64,000 bases of DNA from Streptomyces caeruleatus. GTDB lineage: Bacteria; Actinomycetota; Actinomycetes; Streptomycetales; Streptomycetaceae. Location: contig NZ_KQ948929.1 in NCBI RefSeq assembly GCF_001514235.1, positions 175,566-239,565 of the forward strand, given 5' to 3'. The position numbers and the translations under genes were made by a program. Below are positions 19,206-27,409 of this stretch, in pieces. A model generated the notes under the pieces. It was not told the origin of the DNA, did not search any database, and saw only the letters and a list, made by a program, of their open reading frames with translations. The stretch's first letter is position 1. Each line of letters starts with the position of its first letter.

Positions 19206-21799
19206 TCGCTGCTCTGCGCGCGGCCCTCGCCACCGCCGGATACGACCCGACGCCGGAGGAGCTGGCCGACATCCTGTGGCTGGCGGTGCAGCCGCAGCGC
19301 GGAGCGCTCCACCGGCCGCTCAGCGGTGGGCCGTTGGCGGTGGGCGGACCCGGCTCACCGGGGTTCGACAGTGGCAGCGAAGACCGGGACCCCACGGGGG
19401 CGGAGCAGGCAGACAGCCGTGTCCTCTACGCCTCGGTGGACTGGTCGGGGACATCGGGTGTGACGGTCTCTCCGACGCGCATCCCCACACCGAGAGCTCT
19501 CCCCAACGCCCGGGGTCTGGCCCGGGCGCTGCGCCCCCTGCGCTCGACGGTCCGCTCTCGCACCCGTTTCCACCTGGACATCGGGGCCACGGTGGCGGCA
19601 CTCGCCGACGGCTTCCGCGACATCATCCTCGCCCCGACGCGCGAGCCGCTGCTCGACCTGACCTTCATCGTCGACGACGGCATCTCCATGGCCGTATGGC
19701 ATGACGTGGCGAAGGAACTGCACCAGGAGTTCCACCGGCTCAAGGCGTTCCGTCGTACGCGGCTGCTGGGCATGAACACCGACGACCCGGAACAGGTGCG
19801 GTTCACCGCCGAGCCGTTCCGGCACAACGCCCCGACCGCGCAGCCCGCCGCCGGCGACCGCAGTCTCGTCATGGTCCTCACCGACGCGGTGGGGCAGGCG
19901 TGGCAGAGCGGTGTGGCGCAGGAACACGCGCTGCGCTGGGCGGCGAAGGGCCCGGCCGCGATCTTCCACGTGCTGCCCGAGGACATGTGGTCGGGCACGG
20001 CTCTGCCTACCGTGCGGCTGATGGCCTCGGCCCCCCGACCCGCCGCTCCCAATCGCCACATCCGCTTGCGCCACCCCCGGCTGCCCCGGGGCATCCTGCC
20101 TCTCCCGTCGCCGCCGGTCCCGGTGATCGACGTCATGCGTGGCACATCGGCCCGGGCCTGGGCGCAGTTGGTCGGGGCACCCGCAGGTGAGCAGGCCCTC
20201 CACTTCTACGACCCGGAGCAGCTACGCACACGGCCGGTTGCGGTGCCGGGCGACGACCAGGGCGAGCTGTCCGAGGAGGACGCGCTCGAGGAGTTCCTCG
20301 CCCTGGCCTCGGACGGCGCTCGTCGGCTGGCCGCTCATCTCGCGTGCGCGGGAAGCGCGTTGACGGTTCCGCTGATGAGGCTCGTGCAACGGGCCGCGGT
20401 GCCGAAGTCGGGTCCCGAGCATCTGGCCGAGGTGTTCCTCGCGGGCATGCTGGCGCCGTACGAGCCCGTGACGGCGGACGGGGCGGACCCGCTCCCGCAT
20501 GAGGCCATGCCCTGGGACCGGCGCTCCTTCGCGTTCCCTCCGGCCGTCGCGGAGCCCTTGCGGGAACTGGTGCGGCGCTCCGACGAACGCGCCACGCAGC
20601 AGTATGTGACCGAATACCTGGCGCAGCAGCACAGGGAGATCCAGGCGGGGGCAGCCCTCGTCTCGGACCGGCAGGGAGCGCTGCGCGCGCGGACCGACCT
20701 GCCGCTGGGGAGCGCCGGCCCGGCCGGGCCCACGGCAGGGGGACCCCTCGGGGCGGGCCGACAGGCCTCCCTCAGCTCCTTGACGCGCCAGTTGAACTCG
20801 CTCATGGACCGCATCCACGGCCCGCGCCTGGACTGGGTCCACGAGGCGGTCGCCGCCGGCTCCGGGTCCGCCGACGCCCAGCGCGTGGCGAACCTGCTCC
20901 TCCAGGCTGCGGCCCAGGAGAGCGTGGTCGATCGTTCGGGTGACTACGCCGAGTTGCAACGCGTGCTCGACTCCCTGGCACGGGAACTGGGGCGGCCGGA
21001 GCTGGCCGGCACCTATCGGACGGCGATCTCGGCCTTGCGCCGGACCAAGCCGGAACGGCCCTCGTCGAGCTCGGCGGTCAGCGCCCACGAGGAGGCGAGA
21101 GAGACTGCTCCGTACTTCTTCCTGAGCTACGCCCACCTCCCCCGGGCTCACTCGGACGACGCCGACCCCGACCTCTGGGTCGCCAGATTCTTCCGCGATC
21201 TGTGCGATCACATCACGAACATGACCAGCGTGCCCGTGGGATCAGCGGGGTTCATGGACCGGTCGATGCGGGCTGGGCAGGTCTGGGGCAGCGAGCTCTC
21301 CGACGCCCTCGCCACCTGCCGGGTATTCGTACCGCTCTACTCCCCTCGGTACTTCATCAGCTCCTGGTGCGGCAGGGAGTGGGCCGCGTTCTCCCAGCGC
21401 GAGGCGCGTTATCGGGTCGACGACCCCAGCGGCCGGCCAAGCGCGATCGTCCCGGCGCTGTGGTCCCCGGTGCCCGATCATCAACTCCCCGTCCCAGCAC
21501 GGGAGTTGCAGTACCTGCATCCGGATCTGGGGGAGCGTTACCGTACCTTCGGCCTGTACGGGCTGATGAAACTCAGCTCGTTCCGCGACGCCTACCAAAA
21601 GGCCGTCCTTCATCTGGCCCGGCGCATCGTCGGGGTCGGCGAGGGGGTCGTCGTGGAGTACGGCGAGCCGACCGGTCTCTCCACGGTGGCGGACGCGTTC
21701 GCGGCGCCGGCGACGCCCGACCCGCGCTCAGAACCAGAGCCCGGGTCCGAGACGCACCGCTTCCGAATCCGCCCCGAGCCGGGTGCTCAGGAAGACTGA
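19202..21799 (+). CDS. vWA (SAV_2336-type) - TIR fusion protein
   Basis: An 865-residue protein. The N-terminal half is of the SAV_2336 type: DPTPEELADILWLA, then a vWA-like domain (about 150-330) with a weak MIDAS, D158-D-G-I-S162, and LVMVLTDAVG. A helical middle follows. The C-terminus (about 636-800) is a TIR-like domain of the FxsC type: YFFLSYAH, VFVPLYSPRYFISSWCGREW and SAIVPALW; Glu726 in WCGREW is where NAD-cleaving TIR enzymes have their catalytic Glu. It is the vWA partner of the ternary system with a second effector attached. GTG overlaps the MoxR stop. Its 3' end overlaps the convergent oxygenase gene by 13 bases. Confidence 0.85.
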   Translation: MIAALRAALATAGYDPTPEELADILWLAVQPQRGALHRPLSGGPLAVGGPGSPGFDSGSEDRDPTGAEQADSRVLYASVDWSGTSGVTVSPTRIPTPRALPNARGLARALRPLRSTVRSRTRFHLDIGATVAALADGFRDIILAPTREPLLDLTFIVDDGISMAVWHDVAKELHQEFHRLKAFRRTRLLGMNTDDPEQVRFTAEPFRHNAPTAQPAAGDRSLVMVLTDAVGQAWQSGVAQEHALRWAAKGPAAIFHVLPEDMWSGTALPTVRLMASAPRPAAPNRHIRLRHPRLPRGILPLPSPPVPVIDVMRGTSARAWAQLVGAPAGEQALHFYDPEQLRTRPVAVPGDDQGELSEEDALEEFLALASDGARRLAAHLACAGSALTVPLMRLVQRAAVPKSGPEHLAEVFLAGMLAPYEPVTADGADPLPHEAMPWDRRSFAFPPAVAEPLRELVRRSDERATQQYVTEYLAQQHREIQAGAALVSDRQGALRARTDLPLGSAGPAGPTAGGPLGAGRQASLSSLTRQLNSLMDRIHGPRLDWVHEAVAAGSGSADAQRVANLLLQAAAQESVVDRSGDYAELQRVLDSLARELGRPELAGTYRTAISALRRTKPERPSSSSAVSAHEEARETAPYFFLSYAHLPRAHSDDADPDLWVARFFRDLCDHITNMTSVPVGSAGFMDRSMRAGQVWGSELSDALATCRVFVPLYSPRYFISSWCGREWAAFSQREARYRVDDPSGRPSAIVPALWSPVPDHQLPVPARELQYLHPDLGERYRTFGLYGLMKLSSFRDAYQKAVLHLARRIVGVGEGVVVEYGEPTGLSTVADAFAAPATPDPRSEPEPGSETHRFRIRPEPGAQED

Positions 21800-22689
21800 C
21801 CGGTCTGCGAACCACCGTCGAGCAGCACCTCGTGCGGGGCGGATGGGCGTTGTGGGGTCATCGCCCAGCGGATGGTTCGGGTGAGGGCCTGGCCGGTGGG
21901 ACGTACGGCGAGGTCCTCCACGAACGGTAGGCGGGGCAGCCACAGCATGGCGCGGGCCCAGGGTGGGAGGAGGACGACGGCGTTGGCGGCGAGTCCGCCG
22001 TAGAAGGGGCGTGCCGCGAGGGGCAGGGGTGGCTGGAAGAGGAGGAAGCGGGCGGCGGCTCGGGCCTCGGGGGTGGCGCGCAGTTCGGGGCGGTAGGCGG
22101 TGAGCCGTTCGGCGAGTTCGTGGCGGTCGCGCGGGGGGTCGGCCACGCCCAGTGCTTCGGCGACCCGCGCGGTGTCGGCGACGTAGGCGTCGTAGGCGGC
22201 GGCGTCGAGCGGGTGGGCTCCGTAGCGTTCGTGGGCGCGCAGGAAGCTGTCGGTCTCGGCGGCGTGGACCCAGCCGAGCAGGTGCGGATCGGCCGCGTGG
22301 TAGGGCGTGCCGTCGGTGGTCGTGCCGCGGATGTGTTCGTGGATGGCGCGGACGTGGTCGATCGCGCGTTGGGCGTCGGCGGCGGTTCCGTAGGTCGTCA
22401 CGGCGAGGAAGGTGCTGGTTCTCTGCAGTCGGCCCCATGGGTCGCCGCGGTAGCCGGAGTGCCCGGCCACCGCCGCCATGGCGAGCGGATGGAGGGACTG
22501 GAGCAGCAGGGCGCTCAGCCCGCCGATGAACATCGAGGTGTCCCCGTGGACCGTGCGGATCGGGCGGTCGGGGCCGAACCAGCGCGGGCCGGGGGTGTGG
22601 TGGATGCGGGCGCGTGTCACCGGGCCGTCGGGTCCTGCGACGCGCCGGAACAGGGCCTTGCCCAGTTGTTCGCGGACTGCGGTCAGCAC
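21787..22689 (-). CDS. Oxygenase MpaB family (DUF2236) protein
   Basis: A 300-residue protein of the MpaB / rubber-oxygenase-like family (DUF2236). Visible marks are HGDTSMFIGGLSALLLQSLHPLAMAAVAGHSGYRGDPWGRLQRT, quoted here as overlapping parts HGDTSMFIGG, LLLQSLHPLAMA and YRGDPWGRLQRT, and a His-containing HAAETDSFL, which fit the family's haem-associated region. Members are membrane-associated or soluble oxygenases of mostly unknown substrate. Last gene of the minus-strand operon, 33 bases after the MSMEG_6728 gene. Start at 22689; a purine-rich GAGAGGGGAGG lies upstream. Confidence 0.8.
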   Translation of the reverse strand: MLTAVREQLGKALFRRVAGPDGPVTRARIHHTPGPRWFGPDRPIRTVHGDTSMFIGGLSALLLQSLHPLAMAAVAGHSGYRGDPWGRLQRTSTFLAVTTYGTAADAQRAIDHVRAIHEHIRGTTTDGTPYHAADPHLLGWVHAAETDSFLRAHERYGAHPLDAAAYDAYVADTARVAEALGVADPPRDRHELAERLTAYRPELRATPEARAAARFLLFQPPLPLAARPFYGGLAANAVVLLPPWARAMLWLPRLPFVEDLAVRPTGQALTRTIRWAMTPQRPSAPHEVLLDGGSQTGQSS

Positions 22690-22722
22690 GGTCGGCCTCC
22701 CCTCTCCTGCTGCCAGTGTGGC

Positions 22723-23211
22723 TCACCGGGCGGTGGGGGTCTGCCGTGGTGCACGGTCCGATGCCGGCCATACGTAGGGCAGGTCGTCGGGTACGCCGGG
22801 GAACAGGTCGGCGTAGGTCTCGTGGTCCTTGCGGACCAGGGCCGAGCGGTGGCTCTCGTGGAAGGCCTCGTCGCCGAGCCAGGGCGGCAGTTCGTCGGCG
22901 GCGGCCAGCTGCGGCTGGTCGCGGACCGTGGTGCCGGGACGGTGTGCGGCCAGGTCGGCGACGAGCGAGGCGGCGCAGGTGTCCGGGTGTCCCTGTTCCC
23001 GCCAGACGCGGCAGATCTCCAGGCCGTAGCGGACGAGTGCCTCCTCGTAACCGGTCCACATCCGTACGGCGGGGTGCCGGCGCCATCCGTAGCCTGGGAC
23101 GGTCAGGCCGCGCAGGATCTGCAGGGCCTCGACCCGCTGCTTGCCGAGTCGGCGCGGGTCCAGGAGCAGGGCCGTCTGCCGGAAGTCGGGGTGGGGAAGG
23201 AAGGTCTGCAT
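22723..23211 (-). CDS. MSMEG_6728 family protein (pyrimidine-dimer glycosylase-like)
   Basis: A 162-residue protein matching the MSMEG_6728 family: MQTFLPHPDFRQTALLLDP, RRLGKQRVEALQILRGL, PAVRMWTGYEEALVRYG and the terminal DDLPYVWP. The family resembles T4 endonuclease V-type pyrimidine-dimer glycosylases, where an N-terminal residue attacks the lesion, but activity of this branch is not established. The start at 23211 (MQTF) is chosen because the family begins there and GGAG lies 10 bases upstream. It is 28 bases from the SDR gene, within one operon with redox enzymes, which suggests a light, UV or oxidative-stress role. Confidence 0.75.
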   Translation of the reverse strand: MQTFLPHPDFRQTALLLDPRRLGKQRVEALQILRGLTVPGYGWRRHPAVRMWTGYEEALVRYGLEICRVWREQGHPDTCAASLVADLAAHRPGTTVRDQPQLAAADELPPWLGDEAFHESHRSALVRKDHETYADLFPGVPDDLPYVWPASDRAPRQTPTAR

Positions 23212-23239
23212 CCGTCGTCGGCTCCGTTCGTACGCGGTG

Positions 23240-24121
23240 TCAGGCGCGCCGCTCGGACGCCGTGCGGTCGGCCAGACCGCCGGCACCCAGGGGGCCGGTG
23301 TACTCGGAGGGCTCGGGGTCCGGCATGCGGGGCAGCTCGTGGCGCGACACGCGGAGCACCACGGCGGGCAGGGCGGCGCGCACCGGCTGGACGACGCGCA
23401 GCCAGGCCGGTGCGTACACGGCCGTACGTCGGCGTTCCATGCCCTTGGCCAGGTGGACGGCGACCGTGTCGACGGTGTGCACGCGGTGGGCCGGCGGGGG
23501 CATGTGGGTGCGCAGTTCGCGCAGGACGGTGTAGCGGTCGGCGTCGCGGATCATGTCGGTGTCCGTCCAGTTGAGGTAGGCGATGCCCACGGCCACCCCG
23601 CGGTGCGCCACCTCCGCGCGCAGGGAGTGGGCGAAGGCCTCGGCTCCCGCCTTGGACGCGCAGTAGGCGCTCATCAGGGGAACGGCGCCGATCGATGCGA
23701 GGGAGCCGATCTGGAGGAAGTAACCGGCCGTGTCGAACAGGTCGGGCAGGAACGCCCTGGCCGTGTGGGCGCTGCCGGTGAGGTTGACGTCGACGACGCG
23801 GCGCCAGGCGGCCGGGTCCGAGGCGAGGAAGGGTCCGCCTTCGGCGATGCCGGCGCTCGCCACCACGGCGGACGGGCGGCCGAGGACGGACCGTACGGTG
23901 TGGGCCGCGGCGGTCAGCGCGGCGAGGTCGGTGACGTCGGCCTCGACGGCCAGGGCGGGGCCCGGCAGGGCGGCGGCGACCGCTTCCAGGCAGGTCTTCT
24001 CGTGGCCGAGGACGGCGACCCGGGCGCCGCGTCGGGCGAGTTCGTGGGCCAGCGCCGCGCCCACGCCGCGGGCGGCTCCGGTGACGACGACCGTGCGGTC
24101 GGCGAGCGGGCTGGTACGCAC
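23240..24121 (-). CDS. Short-chain dehydrogenase/reductase
   Basis: A 293-residue classical SDR with an extended C-terminus. It has the cofactor motif TGAARGVG (residues about 14-21), ASAGIAEGG, the catalytic Ser in IGSLAS and YCASK for Tyr and Lys. The C-terminal tail (after about 230) has RTAVYAPAWLRVVQPVRAAL, a probable membrane-associated helix seen in this subgroup. NAD(P)-dependent oxidation or reduction of an unknown substrate. It sits between the flavoprotein and the MSMEG_6728 gene in the minus-strand operon. Confidence 0.85.
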   Translation of the reverse strand: MRTSPLADRTVVVTGAARGVGAALAHELARRGARVAVLGHEKTCLEAVAAALPGPALAVEADVTDLAALTAAAHTVRSVLGRPSAVVASAGIAEGGPFLASDPAAWRRVVDVNLTGSAHTARAFLPDLFDTAGYFLQIGSLASIGAVPLMSAYCASKAGAEAFAHSLRAEVAHRGVAVGIAYLNWTDTDMIRDADRYTVLRELRTHMPPPAHRVHTVDTVAVHLAKGMERRRTAVYAPAWLRVVQPVRAALPAVVLRVSRHELPRMPDPEPSEYTGPLGAGGLADRTASERRA

Positions 24122-24211
24122 CGGCTGCTCCTCCTCTCGGATGGAGTCGGATGGACGCCGTGTCTGGAAGCTGGTCCCCTCCGTGGGGGTCGGTGATCGG
24201 TGTCTGCGGAG

Positions 24212-25831
24212 TCAGTGCCTGGCTCCCGTGCGGTCTCGCCGGGACAGGAGCCGTTGGGCGCGGGCGAGGCCGGGTGGCCGGTGGCGGTGCAGTGCGGCGC
24301 GGGCGGCGTTGGCTCCCGGTGCGCCGTGTACGCCGCCGCCCGGGTGGGCCCCGGCGGAAGCGAGGAACAGGCCGGGGAGCGGGGTCTCCGGGCGGCCGGT
24401 GCCGGGTACGGGCCGGAAGACGAGCTGCTGGTGGAGGGCGGTGGTGCCGCCGTTGATGGCTCCGCCGCTCAGGTTGCTGTCGAGGGCTTCGAGGGTGGGC
24501 GGTGCCAGGATGCGGCGGGCGCGGATCAGGGAGCGGAAGCCGGGCGCGAAGCGTTCGACCTGGCGTTCGACGCGGTCGGCCATGAGTTCCTGGTCCTTGG
24601 TGTCCCAGTTCCCGGTCATACCCTCGTCGGCGGCGTCGGCCGCGATCTCGCGGGGGACGTGGGTGTAGGCCCAGGCCGATTCGGTGCCCAGCGGGGAGCG
24701 GGAGGCGTCGGCGGTGGTCATCTGGCCGAACACCAGGAAGGGGCGGTCGGGGACCTGCCGCATGGCTATCTGCGCGGCGAAGCGGGTGAGTTCGTCCACG
24801 CCGTCGGCGAGGTGCACGGTGCCGGCCCGGGACGCCGGCTCGGCCTCCCACGCCACCGGGCCGTCCAGCGCCCAGTCCACCTTGAACGTGGCGAAGTCCC
24901 ACTGGAAGCGCTGCAGGTCGTTCAGGAGCTGCGCGGGCACGTGCTCGGCGTCGAGGAGCTCGCCGTACAGGGCGGGCACCGACACGTCCGCCAGCACCGC
25001 CCGGCGGGCCGGTACCCCGTCACCGGCGGCCGTGCGCACGCCGACGGCCCGTCCGCCCTGGACGACGATCCGTTCGACGCGCTGCCCGCAGCGCACCTGG
25101 CCGCCCCGGGTCTTCAGGCGGTGGGTCAGCGCGTGGGTCAGGGCTCCGGAGCCGCCGGCAGGTACGGGGAAGCCGTACGTCTGTCCGAGCATGGCCATCA
25201 GCCAACCGAAGCCGCCGCTGCCGGCCGACTCCGGAGCGAGGTCGGCGTGCAGGGCGTTCCCGGCCAGGAGCAGGCGTCCGCCCTGACCGCGGAACTCCTC
25301 CTCCCCCAGGCGGCGCACCGGAAGGACCAGGGAACGTGCGATGCGCAGGCCGCCCGCGGCCCTCAGGCGCAGCGCCAGCCGCGCGGTCGCCCGGACGGGT
25401 GGGAAGGGGGTGAACAGGGCGTCCAAAAGATCGGGGTACACGCGCTGCCACAGGCCGTGCAGGTGCTCCCAGGCGGCTCCGTCACCCGGTGCGAAGGCGT
25501 CGAGGGACGCGGCGGTGAGGCCGACGTCGCGGTCGAGTACGGCGCAGCGGCCGTCGGTGAGGGGGTGGGCCAGCACGCTGGGCGCGTGGCTCCAGCGCAG
25601 CCCGTGGTCCTCGAGACGCAGGGCGTCCAGGACCGGGGAGGCGGCTGCCAGCGGGTAGAAGGAGCTGAACACGTCGTTGACGAAGGCGGGGTCGACGCCG
25701 TGGTCGTGGCGCACCGCGCCGCCGGGTTCCGGCTGCTCCTCCAGGACCTCGACGCTCCAGCCGGCGTCCGCCAGGACGTTGGCGGCCACCAGGCCGTTGG
25801 GGCCCGCGCCGATCACCACGGCGTCAGGCAT
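24212..25831 (-). CDS. Phytoene-desaturase-like FAD oxidoreductase
   Basis: A 539-residue flavoprotein of the carotenoid desaturase/isomerase-like family. The Rossmann motif is at the N-terminus (VVIGAGPNGLVAANVLADAG), with an Asp/Glu-ending second strand (VEVLEE), and the C-terminal FAD motif GLFLASAGAHPGGGVHGAPG is characteristic. No crtB, crtE or crtY gene lies next to it, so the substrate is probably not phytoene. Its start overlaps the end of the upstream SRPBCC gene by 8 bases, showing coupling. The order SRPBCC - flavoprotein - SDR suggests successive redox steps on a hydrophobic substrate (inference). Confidence 0.85.
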   Translation of the reverse strand: MPDAVVIGAGPNGLVAANVLADAGWSVEVLEEQPEPGGAVRHDHGVDPAFVNDVFSSFYPLAAASPVLDALRLEDHGLRWSHAPSVLAHPLTDGRCAVLDRDVGLTAASLDAFAPGDGAAWEHLHGLWQRVYPDLLDALFTPFPPVRATARLALRLRAAGGLRIARSLVLPVRRLGEEEFRGQGGRLLLAGNALHADLAPESAGSGGFGWLMAMLGQTYGFPVPAGGSGALTHALTHRLKTRGGQVRCGQRVERIVVQGGRAVGVRTAAGDGVPARRAVLADVSVPALYGELLDAEHVPAQLLNDLQRFQWDFATFKVDWALDGPVAWEAEPASRAGTVHLADGVDELTRFAAQIAMRQVPDRPFLVFGQMTTADASRSPLGTESAWAYTHVPREIAADAADEGMTGNWDTKDQELMADRVERQVERFAPGFRSLIRARRILAPPTLEALDSNLSGGAINGGTTALHQQLVFRPVPGTGRPETPLPGLFLASAGAHPGGGVHGAPGANAARAALHRHRPPGLARAQRLLSRRDRTGARH

Positions 25832-26333
25832 GGCCGACTCCGTCCTCGCCGGGCGCCACCGACGTGACCGGGGTCCTCGCGGGTCCGCGGACGGCGTCCT
25901 TGGCCTCGCTCTCGCACAGTCGGGCGAGCCGGGCGAGCATGGCGCGGTGGCGCAGCTGGATCAGCGCCTCGAAGCCCATGTTGTGCAGCCGCCCGCCCGC
26001 TCCCTGGAGCGGATGCTCGTCCACGATCACCAGGCAGTGCTCGCCCCAGGGCCGCAGCTCGATCGCGATGCGTGCCGTGCCCAGTACGCCGGCGTGCGCC
26101 TCCAGCTCAAGGCACACGCCTTCCTCGCAGCGGCGGACGACCGTCTCGTTGACCAGTTGGAGGGGGCCGAGCCGGACCTCGTAGCGGATCACGGCGCCCG
26201 TGCGGGGCCACTGGCCGTCGACCGGGGACGACCGCGAGGTGCCCACCACCCACTCCGCGTACCGTTCACCGTCGGCGAGGACGGACCATACGGCGTCCGG
26301 GTCGACCTGGATCAGACGATGGCGTACGGCCAT
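25824..26333 (-). CDS. SRPBCC family protein
   Basis: A 169-residue helix-grip protein: MAVRHRLIQVDPDAVWSVLADGERYAEWVVGT in its first strand and helix, and a long C-terminal helix GFEALIQLRHRAMLARLARL. It would bind a hydrophobic ligand. The start at 26333 is chosen over an upstream ATG because GGAGG lies six bases before it and the fold begins there. Its stop overlaps the start of the flavoprotein gene. It is only distantly similar to the SRPBCC protein at 9289-9747. Confidence 0.8.
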   Translation of the reverse strand: MAVRHRLIQVDPDAVWSVLADGERYAEWVVGTSRSSPVDGQWPRTGAVIRYEVRLGPLQLVNETVVRRCEEGVCLELEAHAGVLGTARIAIELRPWGEHCLVIVDEHPLQGAGGRLHNMGFEALIQLRHRAMLARLARLCESEAKDAVRGPARTPVTSVAPGEDGVGHA

Positions 26334-26483
26334 GGATACCTCCGGCGTGCCCGGCCGGGTTTGCCCGGCAGCCACGCCCGAGTGCCCGTCTGCGACAGGA
26401 CGAACCAGCACGAACTTCACCGCGGGTGGTCACCGCCAGTGGTCACCCAGGGCAGTCACTTCAGGCCGGGGCACCTCGGGTGG

Positions 26484-27200
26484 TCACCTCAACAGGGCGG
26501 CGACCTTCGTGCGAATGACCTCCCAGGCGGCGGACGAGAGGTCGATGAGCTCGGTGCCGCGCAGCGCGTGCAGGGTCTGCGCGGCGTCGGCGGCACAGGT
26601 GGCGCTTCCGCTGAGCACGTCGTAGCCGTCGCGGACGGCGACTCGGAGGCGGCGGTGACCGTCGTCGTCGGCGTGGAGCGCCGCGGCGACCACGAGGGGC
26701 GGTGGGCCGCCCGCCTCGCCGTCCAGTTTGCTGAACGAGCTGGCGATCGGTTCGCGCCAGCGGAGGCTGAGCAGGACGGGGCGCTTGGCCGTCACTTCGT
26801 TCAGGTCGGTCTCGCGTACGCCGTCGGCCTCCAGGACCCTCGCCCTGGCGTCCAGCACGACGGCCGCGGGCAGCAGGCAGCGCAGGGTGCTGCCGACGAG
26901 GTTGCCGCCGACCGTCGCGCTCCGCCGTACGGCGCCGGTGCCCACCTGGGCGGCGGCCAGCCGCAGGGCGTCCGGGACCCGGTCGTCTATTCGGTGCAGC
27001 ACCACGGCACCGCCCACGGCGTCGCGTTCCAGCACATTGGCCTCGGGCAGCTCCCGCAGCGACATGGCGACCTTGGGGAATCCGTCCCGCTGCCAGGTGG
27101 CCCACAGGAGCGTCGCTCCGCCGATCGGCACAGCCCCCTCGGCCAGACACTCCTGCGCATCGGACACAGACGTGGGCAGACGCAACAGCACGCTCACCAC
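26484..27200 (-). CDS. Lone FAD-binding subunit of molybdenum-hydroxylase type
   Basis: A 238-residue protein resembling the medium, FAD-binding subunit of xanthine/CO dehydrogenases. The pattern is IGGATLLW, RRSATVGGNLVGSTLRCLLPAAVVLDARARV (seen as TVGGNLVGS followed by CLLPAAVVLDA), and a C-terminal lobe. These enzymes normally need a 2Fe-2S subunit and a molybdopterin subunit; neither is next to it in this window. Two GTG codons (27200, 27197) can start; GAGGAAGG lies upstream. It is the first gene of the minus-strand operon, 150 bases before the SRPBCC gene. It may be an orphan or serve a partner encoded elsewhere. Confidence 0.75.
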   Translation of the reverse strand: MVSVLLRLPTSVSDAQECLAEGAVPIGGATLLWATWQRDGFPKVAMSLRELPEANVLERDAVGGAVVLHRIDDRVPDALRLAAAQVGTGAVRRSATVGGNLVGSTLRCLLPAAVVLDARARVLEADGVRETDLNEVTAKRPVLLSLRWREPIASSFSKLDGEAGGPPPLVVAAALHADDDGHRRLRVAVRDGYDVLSGSATCAADAAQTLHALRGTELIDLSSAAWEVIRTKVAALLR

Positions 27201-27376
27201 CCTGCCTTCCTCATCGGTCGGATAGAGGCGACAGGCGGCGTGTTTCGGCCACCTGCCCCGCGGTAAGACAATCTCTCCGCCGGGGGGCGCGTACAGGGCT
27301 CACACAAGCACGCACCGCACGCTCCGCCCGCCATCGCACGGGAACCGCGCCCTGATTCCGTCACGCGCCCCGGTTG

Positions 27377-27400
27377 ATAGGCAAGCGTCCACTTGCCTAT
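27377..27400. promoter_or_regulatory. Palindromic operator of the ArsR-VOC pair
   Basis: Perfect inverted repeat ATAGGCAAG-N6-CTTGCCTAT, ending nine bases before the ArsR-family GTG start. ArsR/SmtB repressors bind such 12-2-12-like palindromes over their own promoters, so autoregulation is likely. The right arm may overlap the -10 region. Confidence 0.65.
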
Positions 27401-27409
27401 GCTGTGGGT

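Noticed and set aside
24212..25831. Carotenoid biosynthesis cluster around the desaturase-like gene
   Set aside because: No phytoene synthase or cyclase gene is next to it; the polyprenyl synthase at 59509 is 34 kb away in another operon.
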